From assembly GCA_025464585.1 (NCBI GenBank), contig JAODGL010000047.1, positions 8,311 to 14,282 on the forward strand: a stretch of 5,972 nt of DNA, in the 5' to 3' direction. The position numbers and the translations under genes are program-made. Of this stretch, positions 1-5,514 are shown one piece after another; position 1 is the first letter of the stretch; the number at the start of each line of letters is the position of its first letter. Origin of the DNA: Methanosarcinales archaeon. GTDB taxonomy: Archaea > Halobacteriota > Syntropharchaeia > Alkanophagales > Methanospirareceae. The notes under the pieces were generated by a model, which saw only the letters and a list, made by a program, of their open reading frames with translations, ran no database searches and was not told the origin of the DNA.

Positions 1-717
1 CTCAGTGCCAATCAAAAATTCATCACCTGCTTCGGCTTCATTGCCAATCTTTACCATGCCACTCGTTGAAGCGATGTAATCCGCGCTGTCTTGAATTTCG
101 GGAATGCATTCTGGATGAACCAGGATTTTTGCTCTCGGATGCGACTCCTTCGCTTTTATCAAATCTTCCATTACTATCTGGTGATGCGAGGGGCACAGCC
201 CGTATTCAGGAACAGGAATAATGAACTTTGAGGTTGCCTTCTGTGCGTAATATGCTAAATTATGGTCAGGACCAAATAAGATGGTAGAGGCGTCCATTGC
301 CTTGACTATTTCCCGGGCATTTGCAGAGGTACAGATACAGTCCGCAAGCGCTTTGCATTCCGCGAGCGTGTTTACATAGAGGACAACATCGGCATCGGGA
401 TGCGCTCGCTTTGCTGCAAGCAGAGCCCCTGCGGACAATTGCTGTGCCATCGGGCATATCGCACCGCGATCGGGAATGACAACTTTTTTATCGGGGTTCA
501 AGATTGCCGCGGTCTCTGCCATGAAATCAACACCACAAAAGATGATCACATCAGAAGTCGTATCCATTGCTTTTCTTGCAAGCTCTAAGGAATCGCCAAC
601 AAACTCCGCTATATCCTGAACCTCCGCGCGCTGATAATTATGAGCTAAAATAATCGCATTTTTATCCCGTTTTAACCTTTCTATCTTCTTTATCCGCTCT
701 ATCCGCTCTTTCTCCAT
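1..717 (-). CDS. nadA: Quinolinate synthase NadA, C-terminus cut by window edge
   Basis: Quinolinate synthase is a cytoplasmic [4Fe-4S] enzyme that condenses iminoaspartate with dihydroxyacetone phosphate to quinolinate in de novo NAD synthesis. The frame is open from ATG at 717 down to base 1 (239 codons, no stop). Visible family motifs are LAHNYQ (residues 25-30), FCGVDFMAETA (60-70), YVNTLAE (114-120), CTSANA (129-134), FGPDHNLA (148-155), VHPEC (200-204) and STSGM (217-221). C88 and C175 lie in the contexts of the first two cluster cysteines, and their 87-residue spacing equals that of C81 and C168 in the Thermotoga enzyme as I recall it. The third ligand would fall beyond the window. Family length is about 300 residues, so roughly 60 are missing. 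The start was chosen because the N-terminus is typical and a TATA-like element sits about 28 bases upstream. It follows livF in the same direction after a 50-bp gap. Confidence 0.96.
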   Translation of the reverse strand, partial: MEKERIERIKKIERLKRDKNAIILAHNYQRAEVQDIAEFVGDSLELARKAMDTTSDVIIFCGVDFMAETAAILNPDKKVVIPDRGAICPMAQQLSAGALLAAKRAHPDADVVLYVNTLAECKALADCICTSANAREIVKAMDASTILFGPDHNLAYYAQKATSKFIIPVPEYGLCPSHHQIVMEDLIKAKESHPRAKILVHPECIPEIQDSADYIASTSGMVKIGNEAEAGDEFLIGTE

Positions 718-741
718 CGCTATCTCTATTTGTTTTGTGGG

Positions 742-749
742 AATATAAA
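742..749 (-). promoter_or_regulatory. Putative archaeal TATA box of nadA
   Basis: On the minus strand this reads TTTATATT, close to the archaeal TATA consensus, and is preceded by an A/T-rich stretch (CTTTAATA) that could hold a BRE. Its centre is about 28 bases upstream of the nadA ATG at 717, so transcription would begin within a couple of bases of the start codon. No Shine-Dalgarno sequence lies before the ATG (AGAGATAGCG), which fits a leaderless transcript. The element suggests that nadA has its own promoter even though it follows livF. No convincing hairpin terminator is visible in the 718-767 gap. The assignment rests on pattern and spacing only. Confidence 0.5.
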
Positions 750-767
750 TATTAAAGTGGATGCAAA

Positions 768-1457
768 CTAAGGTCTCTGATGGTTAATTTGTTCGAGCAA
801 CTCACTTGGATTACCGGAGAAGACAATCTTACCTCCAAGCAGCAAATTAGCCCTATCGCTAATTCCTAAAGCACTCCTGATGTTCTGCTCCACCAGTGCA
901 ATCCTCAATTTCAATTTGTCTCTCAACTCAACTATTTTTTGGGACACACTCTCAGCTAATTTCGAAGATAGATGTGCCGTGGGTTCATCCAACATTAAGA
1001 CTTCGGATTTCCTTATCAGAGCTGTTGAGATTGCAAGGAATTGCTTCTCACCTCCACTCATTACCCCTGCTTTCCTGCCCATCGACTCTTCAAGCTCAGG
1101 AAAGATGTCCAAAACAGTCTGTATTCTCTCGTTCAACTCGCTTTTATCAAGAGTATAGCCTGCAATTATTAAGTTCTCCTTCACACTCAGATTTGAGAAT
1201 ACGTTGTTTATCTGTGGAAGATATGTTATACCCATCCGTGTCTTCATATACGGTTTCATCCGGGTGATGTCCATGCCATCGTATATTATTCTCCCGGAGT
1301 ATATAGTGATGAGTCCGAAAATAGCTTTGAGTAATGTGCTCTTCCCGCTTCCATTCGGTCCGACAAAAGCGGTTATACCCGCATCAATAGCAGTGTTTAC
1401 ATCAAAAAGGATGTGTAGTTCTTTATAGCCTGCATTTAATCCCTTTACTTGAAGCAT
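768..1457 (-). CDS. livF: Branched-chain amino acid-type ABC transporter ATPase LivF
   Basis: This is one of the two cytoplasmic nucleotide-binding subunits that power the LivHM-type importer. In its 229 residues I see Walker A GPNGSGKST (33-41), the Q-loop glutamine in LPQ (80-82), signature MSGGEKQ (133-139), Walker B VLMLDEP (153-159) and the switch region LVEQN (188-192). The LivF family usually has Gln rather than His in that switch, and here it is Q191, which separates it from LivG. The signature departs slightly from the textbook LSGGQ. The length is close to E. coli LivF. The start overlaps the end of livG by 13 bp, and a GAGGTCATC element inside livG can serve as ribosome binding site. 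It is the last transporter gene of the minus-strand unit. The substrate cannot be read from the ATPase. Confidence 0.94.
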   Translation of the reverse strand: MLQVKGLNAGYKELHILFDVNTAIDAGITAFVGPNGSGKSTLLKAIFGLITIYSGRIIYDGMDITRMKPYMKTRMGITYLPQINNVFSNLSVKENLIIAGYTLDKSELNERIQTVLDIFPELEESMGRKAGVMSGGEKQFLAISTALIRKSEVLMLDEPTAHLSSKLAESVSQKIVELRDKLKLRIALVEQNIRSALGISDRANLLLGGKIVFSGNPSELLEQINHQRP

Positions 1458-2170
1458 AGCATGTTGATGACCTCTCTAAATTCCTCGCTTCCCTCTTCTG
1501 CTGTCCTCCCCTTCACCATTACGTACAACTTATCAACATACTTAGATATTAGCTCGAATCTATGTTCAATTATTAAAAAAGTTGTATGTTTTTTCAGTTC
1601 CATAAATTTGTCGAGTATGCTGGAAGCTAAAGTCGGATTCACACCCATCATTGGCTCATCCATGATTATCAGTTTAGCATCAGCCATCAAAGCCCTCCCA
1701 ACCTCCAGCAATTTCAACTGCCCTCCGCTTAATTTCCACGCTTCCGTATCCCATAAATCAGCCATTTCAAGGAATTCAAGCAGTTTAAAAGCTTTATCTA
1801 TAATTTCACCCTCCCTCTTCTCCCATGCCCTTCCGATGCATCCTCTTATTCCTTCTCCTGGATTATCAACCGCTATTAGCAGATTCTCGAGCACCGAAAG
1901 CTTCTTCAATGGTTGGGGTATCTGAAAGGTTCTGACAATACCGTATCGGTAGATTTCATGAGGAGGCTTATTTGTGATTTCTTCACCCTCAAAGAAGACA
2001 TGACCCTCATCCGTCCGGTAGAATCCGGAGATAATGTTAATTAACGTTGTCTTTCCACTTCCATTTGGACCTGCTATCAATGTCAACTTATTTGGTTCAA
2101 CCTCTGTACAGACCCTGTCGAGAGCTTTGAATCCGTTGAAAAATTTTGTAATGTTCTCCGCTACGAGCAT
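1445..2170 (-). CDS. livG: Branched-chain amino acid-type ABC transporter ATPase LivG
   Basis: This is the second nucleotide-binding subunit of the importer, expected to pair with LivF under the LivHM membrane core. The 241-residue protein shows Walker A GPNGSGKTT (34-42), the LivG-type Q-loop RTFQIPQ (80-86), signature LSGGQLKLLE (147-156), Walker B LIIMDEP (167-173), a D-loop region MMGVNPT (174-180) and the switch histidine H203 in IIEHRFE (200-206). The presence of that His marks it as LivG rather than LivF. It is slightly shorter than the E. coli protein (about 255). The ATG overlaps the end of the binding-protein gene by 10 bp, and its own end overlaps livF by 13 bp, so the three genes are almost certainly one transcript. 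A purine-rich AAGGAG directly abuts the ATG, closer than a normal Shine-Dalgarno. Confidence 0.95.
   Translation of the reverse strand: MLVAENITKFFNGFKALDRVCTEVEPNKLTLIAGPNGSGKTTLINIISGFYRTDEGHVFFEGEEITNKPPHEIYRYGIVRTFQIPQPLKKLSVLENLLIAVDNPGEGIRGCIGRAWEKREGEIIDKAFKLLEFLEMADLWDTEAWKLSGGQLKLLEVGRALMADAKLIIMDEPMMGVNPTLASSILDKFMELKKHTTFLIIEHRFELISKYVDKLYVMVKGRTAEEGSEEFREVINMLCFK
1466..1474 (-). promoter_or_regulatory. Ribosome binding site for livF inside livG
   Basis: The minus strand reads GAGGTCATC, a one-mismatch version of GAGGTGATC, the complement of the 3' end of archaeal 16S rRNA. It ends 8 bases before the livF ATG and lies inside the last codons of livG. An out-of-frame ATG five bases upstream of the livF start belongs to livG (M237). 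The site supports the ATG at 1457 as the livF start and suggests translation coupled to livG. Confidence 0.6.
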
Positions 2171-3561
2171 CTCCTTTTGAGCAGATAAGCTACCAGTGCT
2201 ATCACGATTACTGCGAGCAGTGCCTCAAAGCCTGGAGGTGCCGGTGTCGGAGTTGGCGTAAGGATAGGTGTTGGAGTGGGTAGTACTGGAACTAACCACT
2301 CAATCTCGCCAGTTTCATATCTCCAGACACCTGCCTTATCCCAACTGCATTCCTTCACATAGTATATCGCATAATCACCCGATGCCCTGTCATTAAACTC
2401 ATCGAGCTCTATATAACCGCTCACGGTCTCAACTTCATATTCGCCCTCGCTGTAATTTTTAGTAACCTCTGGTATAATCTTCGCCATCTCATCAGCATCA
2501 TATTTACCGAGCCTCTCATAAACTTCAGCGTATGAAAGCGCTAAAACCCATGCCGCATCATAAGCATTCATTCCATACTGATGTGGAGCCTTTTTGAACC
2601 TCTCGAACATGGTTTCATTAAACTTATCGAAAGCATTACCCCGCGATTCGAAGATTGTGCTGTAAAATTTCGCCTTGCTTGCTCTGTCACAGATTTCCGA
2701 AATCTTATCGCTCTTCGCGGTCCCATCGCATCCAATCCAGATAACCTTAAGCATCGGAGAATCCTCCTTCACCTGGGATAGCATAGTGTATGTCTCTTCG
2801 TAGCTGAAGGTAACCACCGCTATCTCTCCCCAGCGATATTTTTTGTGAAATTCGTTCAATTGTCTTTCTATGGTTGCTATATAGGGTGAGAAGTCAGCAG
2901 GTGGCGGGTCAGGATATTCAACTGCTTCCGCTACTTCTATCCCATACTTCTCAAGTTCCGGAACGGCACTCTCCTTTAGTCCCTTCCCCCATGCATTACC
3001 AAGATACGCGATACTCACTGCTTTTATCTCAAGGTCCGAAATCTCCTTTGCTATCGCTTTTGTCTGGTAAGGGTCGAGTGCAACGAACCGGAAGATATAT
3101 TTCTTTTCCTCCGGCTTCGTCACGCCTATTAACTCAGGAGAGGCAGTGGAAGACGGCGAGATTATGATTATCTTGTTTGCAGTTACGTATCCAAGCACAT
3201 TCTTAACCTCTCCGCTACCCATAGGTCCCACTATCAGTTCCACTCCCCGCCCATGTAAAGCCATCACTTTATCAAGTGCGACTTTCGGATCAACTTTCGT
3301 ATCCTCGACATACAACTTTACATTGTAGTCCAGACCTTTCTCCTCGAAATAGTTATTTATCTCCTCAGCGGCAATCGTCAGACTGTTTGATATGTCCTTC
3401 CCATAAGTTGTCAGTGGACCAGACAAATCCACCAGAACGCCTATTGATATCTCTTTCTTTTCTTCCGCCGCTGAAACGCCGCAGAGTGCAAGCAAAATCA
3501 CTCCCAACAAGATTATGCCTGGTGCCTTCTTCACAACTTCCGCTCTCATCGTGCTATACAT
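2161..3561 (-). CDS. livK: ABC transporter substrate-binding protein (LivK/HAAT type) with PGF-CTERM tail
   Basis: This is the extracellular ligand-binding subunit of the importer, a type I periplasmic-binding fold (Peripla_BP_6 family). Of 466 residues, about 6-32 form a signal peptide: a basic start, a hydrophobic core around 14-28, and VSAA before a charged mature end. IGVLVDLSGPLTTYG (40-54) is the typical first strand and loop, GPMGSGE (112-118) and SPSSTASPEL (135-144) line the expected ligand site, and YDAAW (334-338) is typical of the second lobe. A Thr/Pro linker (425-442) leads to PGF (443-445), a hydrophobic helix and KRR, i.e. a PGF-CTERM-like anchor. The start may be M1 (3561) or M5 (3549); M5 fits the TATA spacing and signal peptide slightly better. 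It heads the unit with livG and livF. The ligand is unproven and livK is a family label. Confidence 0.92.
   Translation of the reverse strand: MYSTMRAEVVKKAPGIILLGVILLALCGVSAAEEKKEISIGVLVDLSGPLTTYGKDISNSLTIAAEEINNYFEEKGLDYNVKLYVEDTKVDPKVALDKVMALHGRGVELIVGPMGSGEVKNVLGYVTANKIIIISPSSTASPELIGVTKPEEKKYIFRFVALDPYQTKAIAKEISDLEIKAVSIAYLGNAWGKGLKESAVPELEKYGIEVAEAVEYPDPPPADFSPYIATIERQLNEFHKKYRWGEIAVVTFSYEETYTMLSQVKEDSPMLKVIWIGCDGTAKSDKISEICDRASKAKFYSTIFESRGNAFDKFNETMFERFKKAPHQYGMNAYDAAWVLALSYAEVYERLGKYDADEMAKIIPEVTKNYSEGEYEVETVSGYIELDEFNDRASGDYAIYYVKECSWDKAGVWRYETGEIEWLVPVLPTPTPILTPTPTPAPPGFEALLAVIVIALVAYLLKRRCS
2164..2235 (-). other. PGF-CTERM-like C-terminal sorting/anchor signal
   Basis: The last 24 residues (443-466) consist of the tripeptide PGF, a hydrophobic helix of about 16 residues and a basic cluster LKRR near the C-terminus. 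This tripartite layout after a Thr/Pro linker matches the PGF-CTERM signal that archaeosortase A processes in Euryarchaeota, giving a lipid-anchored surface protein. No archaeosortase gene is in the window, so processing is inferred. A plain C-terminal transmembrane anchor is the alternative. Confidence 0.75.
2171..2176 (-). promoter_or_regulatory. AAGGAG directly abutting the livG start (unusual spacing)
   Basis: The minus strand reads AAGGAG immediately followed by the livG ATG with no spacer, whereas a working Shine-Dalgarno normally sits 5-8 bases away. No in-frame downstream start near the N-terminus would restore spacing without cutting into the conserved beta strand before Walker A. 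The binding-protein stop codon lies only a few bases past the livG ATG, so ribosomes could reinitiate there. The motif may act in termination-reinitiation rather than classical initiation, or may be coincidental with the Lys-Arg-Arg codons of the upstream gene. Confidence 0.4.
2236..2289 (-). repeat. Thr/Pro-rich linker repeat in the binding protein
   Basis: Residues 425-442 of the binding protein are almost entirely Pro and Thr, with repeated Thr-Pro units (PTPTPILTPTPTPAP). Such low-complexity linkers typically sit between a folded extracellular domain and a C-terminal membrane anchor in archaea, spanning the cell-surface layer and often carrying O-linked sugars. Glycosylation here is inference. 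Confidence 0.8.
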
Positions 3562-3607
3562 TGATTAAGATTAAGGATATAAAAAAAATTTCTATTTTTT
3601 ATTTATC
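3562..3607. promoter_or_regulatory. Divergent promoter region between the binding protein and livH
   Basis: This 46-bp A/T-rich gap separates two head-to-head transcription units. GATATAAA at 3576-3583 is centred about 28 bases before the livH ATG (3608), which places the plus-strand start at or next to that codon, i.e. a leaderless mRNA. Read on the other strand the same bases give TTTATATC, centred 18 bases before the binding-protein ATG at 3561 but about 30 before the in-frame ATG at 3549. An alternative minus-strand A/T element (ATAAAAAATA, 3592-3601) would instead give a leader of roughly ten bases to 3561. A tandem GATTAAGATTAA lies at 3563-3574. Neither start has a Shine-Dalgarno. The promoter role is inferred from pattern and spacing. 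Confidence 0.6.
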
Positions 3608-4513
3608 ATGTCAGTGCTGGAGGGTGCCGTCGTATATTCAAATCTGATTGCTCTATTAAGTATAGGTCTTACCATTACTTACATCACAACAGGAGTCCCA
3701 AATTTCGCACAGGGCTCTTTTGCTATCGCAGGCTCATATATCGCTCTTACACTCTTCAGACTTTTTGCTCTCCATCCTTATTCCTCGCTTCCCATCGCAT
3801 TTATTCTTGGAGGATTACTCGGCGTCTCCATCTACGTATTTACTCTCAAACCGTTGATAAGGCGCGAAGCGAGCACAGTCACGCTTATGATTGCAACTCT
3901 TGCCCTTGATTTCATCCTCCTCGGAATCTTTGGTGCTTATTCAGATTATCTGGAGGGCATGACCGGGAAGACGGCGAAAAAATTTATCTTCACTCCCTAC
4001 GACTTTGAGGTGGCTAACATCTCTGCAATTCTTTTATTCTCAACCCTGGTAATAGGCTTATTGCTTATCTGCCTCTTCCTGCTTCTATACAGGACCAAAT
4101 TCGGGATAGCTTTGAGGGGTTCAATGGAAAATCCCGAATTGGCAGAAGTGATGGGCGTGAATATTGAAAATACAAGGCTCTTCTCCTGGTTCCTTTCGGG
4201 CTCTTTGGCTTCAATTGCTGGTTGCTTTCTACCTTTTAGGCTGGAGATTGTACCCTTGACAGGCTCTTTGATCATTGTTTCAATCTTTGCTGCGAGCATC
4301 GTTGGTGGTTTGACAAGCGTGTATGGCGCCTTGCTTGGAGGGTATGTGATAGGTTTTTCGGAATCGCTCGTAACATTCGAGTTTTCAAAAATATTTGGTC
4401 CCGGAATCCTGATTTACAGCAGGATTATATCGCTCGCGATAATGATAGCAACGCTGGTTGTAGCTCATAACGGATTGGCTGGGGTGGTTAAAAAATGGAA
4501 CACATCCTCTTGA
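3608..4513 (+). CDS. livH: Branched-chain amino acid-type ABC transporter permease LivH
   Basis: This integral membrane subunit forms half of the translocation channel. The 301 residues are strongly hydrophobic, with about eight membrane segments (roughly 8-30, 36-55, 61-80, 91-112, 136-160, 190-212, 216-245, 270-290). GVPNFAQGSFAIAGSY (29-44) corresponds to the LivH family's NFAHG motif. FGIALRGSMENPELAEVMGVN (165-185) is the cytoplasmic coupling loop that contacts the ATPase, followed by SGSLASIAG (197-205) and IVGGLTSVYGALLGG (231-245). Length is near E. coli LivH (308). It starts 46 bp from the divergent binding-protein gene, has no Shine-Dalgarno, and is probably translated from a leaderless mRNA. 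It overlaps livM by 19 bp. Identity as a HAAT-family permease is firm; the substrate is not. Confidence 0.95.
   Translation: MSVLEGAVVYSNLIALLSIGLTITYITTGVPNFAQGSFAIAGSYIALTLFRLFALHPYSSLPIAFILGGLLGVSIYVFTLKPLIRREASTVTLMIATLALDFILLGIFGAYSDYLEGMTGKTAKKFIFTPYDFEVANISAILLFSTLVIGLLLICLFLLLYRTKFGIALRGSMENPELAEVMGVNIENTRLFSWFLSGSLASIAGCFLPFRLEIVPLTGSLIIVSIFAASIVGGLTSVYGALLGGYVIGFSESLVTFEFSKIFGPGILIYSRIISLAIMIATLVVAHNGLAGVVKKWNTSS
4481..4489 (+). promoter_or_regulatory. Ribosome binding site for livM inside livH
   Basis: GGGGTGGTT lies 5 bases before the livM ATG at 4495 and partly matches the archaeal GGAGGTGATC consensus. It sits within the last codons of livH, so livM can be initiated directly or coupled to livH translation. 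It supports ATG 4495 as the start. Confidence 0.5.
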
Positions 4514-5514
4514 ACATCCTAATTTGGTTTGGGTTATATTTGATTGTATGCGTTAGTTTGAACATAGAGTATGGATTCGCGGGCATTCCCAATTTTGGTA
4601 GAGCTTTCGCGGTTTTAGTTGGGGCTTTTGCGGTAGGAGGCATAGTAAACAGGATTTTGATGCTGATTTTGGGTGTAAGTGGTGAGCTCGTGGAAGGAAG
4701 TAGTGCGGTTAAGGGTGCGACGAACGAGATTATATCTCAGCACCCGGCTGTGGGTATCCTGGTCCTGATACTGTGCTTAATCATCGCAGCTGCCCTCGGC
4801 GCTTTTTCCGGCGCTTTGTTCATCCTGCCGAGTGCAAAGCTCTCAGAATATTATCTGGCGATGACTTTACTCGCCATAAGCGAGGTCATGTTCATGGTGG
4901 GTTACTACAATCCGGATATAATAGGCGGATATTATGGTGTTTCAACCCCAGATGTGATTGCCTTCATACCAGGTGAGCATAGGCTTGAAGCTTTCTCTTT
5001 GATGACCCTTGCAATAGCTTTTTTCATCTATTTCCTCGTATGCCGGATGCTTAACACGCCTTATGGAAGGCTTTTAAGAGCTATGAGGGAAGATGATGCG
5101 GTTGTAGAAGCATATGGAAAGAACGTGATGATGCTAAGGATAAAAACATGTGCAGTGGGCTCAGCTATTGCCTCACTTTCAGGAGCACTGTATTCGCTTT
5201 ACGCAACGAATGTGATTGCAAGCAGCTTCAACCGCGCTGAATGGGCGTTTTATCCATTCTTGATGATTATACTTGGCGGACTTGGGAACAACCGCGGAGT
5301 TGTTGCTGGTGTCTTATCGTTTGTTCTTGTAAAGGTTCTCCTCTCCGTTTATAAGTGGGAGCTTACCGAAGTTCTTCATTTGCCATTCGAAGCCGTCTGG
5401 CTGGAATACATAATTTTTGGGATTCTAATGCTTTTAGTCCTCATGTATAAGCCCGAAGGTTTAATAAAGGAGAAGCCCATAATGACCGAACCAATCAAGA
5501 GCAAAGTAAGATGA
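4495..5514 (+). CDS. livM: Branched-chain amino acid-type ABC transporter permease LivM
   Basis: This is the second membrane subunit of the importer channel. The 339 residues carry about eight hydrophobic segments (near 5-23, 35-58, 84-113, 117-139, 166-184, 217-238, 251-283, 302-317). Recognisable blocks are EYGFAGIPNFGRAF (25-38, in place of the bacterial GxxSLGHAAF), YYLAMTLLAISEV (119-131), the coupling loop GRLLRAMREDDAVVEAYGKN (191-210), SLSGALYS (227-234), ILGGLGNNRG (259-268) and YKPEGLI (318-324). It lacks the long N-terminal extension of E. coli LivM, as many homologues do. A hydrophilic stretch around 61-83, between the second and third membrane segments, is probably an extracellular loop. 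It overlaps livH by 19 bp and shares an ATGA with the next gene, so all three are probably co-transcribed. Confidence 0.95.
   Translation: MEHILLNILIWFGLYLIVCVSLNIEYGFAGIPNFGRAFAVLVGAFAVGGIVNRILMLILGVSGELVEGSSAVKGATNEIISQHPAVGILVLILCLIIAAALGAFSGALFILPSAKLSEYYLAMTLLAISEVMFMVGYYNPDIIGGYYGVSTPDVIAFIPGEHRLEAFSLMTLAIAFFIYFLVCRMLNTPYGRLLRAMREDDAVVEAYGKNVMMLRIKTCAVGSAIASLSGALYSLYATNVIASSFNRAEWAFYPFLMIILGGLGNNRGVVAGVLSFVLVKVLLSVYKWELTEVLHLPFEAVWLEYIIFGILMLLVLMYKPEGLIKEKPIMTEPIKSKVR

Noticed and set aside
266..588. Short minus- and plus-strand frames within the nadA region
   Set aside because: NadA is continuous through this region with conserved motifs, so the small Cys-rich frames are out-of-frame by-products.
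718..767. Rho-independent-like terminator after livF
   Set aside because: No stable inverted repeat was found by eye; the A/T-rich bases are better explained as a TATA element for nadA.
896..1267. Plus-strand frames antisense to livF, including overlapping 92- and 74-residue ones
   Set aside because: They are shadows of livF, whose Walker A, signature and Walker B are intact on the minus strand.
1449..1925. Plus-strand 158-residue frame antisense to livG
   Set aside because: The opposite strand encodes all ABC ATPase motifs; this frame is Ser-rich with no recognisable domain.
2236..2289. Repeat tract as a tandem-repeat array or CRISPR-like element
   Set aside because: The periodicity simply reflects Thr-Pro codons in a protein linker; there are no spacers or long conserved repeats.
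3475..3490. Lipobox around C27 of the binding protein (LALCG)
   Set aside because: Leu directly before the Cys is not allowed in a usual lipobox, and a signal peptidase I-type VSAA site plus a C-terminal anchor explain the ends better.
3276..3647. Plus-strand 123-residue reading frame spanning the binding-protein start, the divergent gap and the livH start
   Set aside because: It is antisense to the well-supported binding protein, has low-complexity Ser/Leu/Pro-rich content typical of a shadow frame, and overlaps the livH start in another frame.
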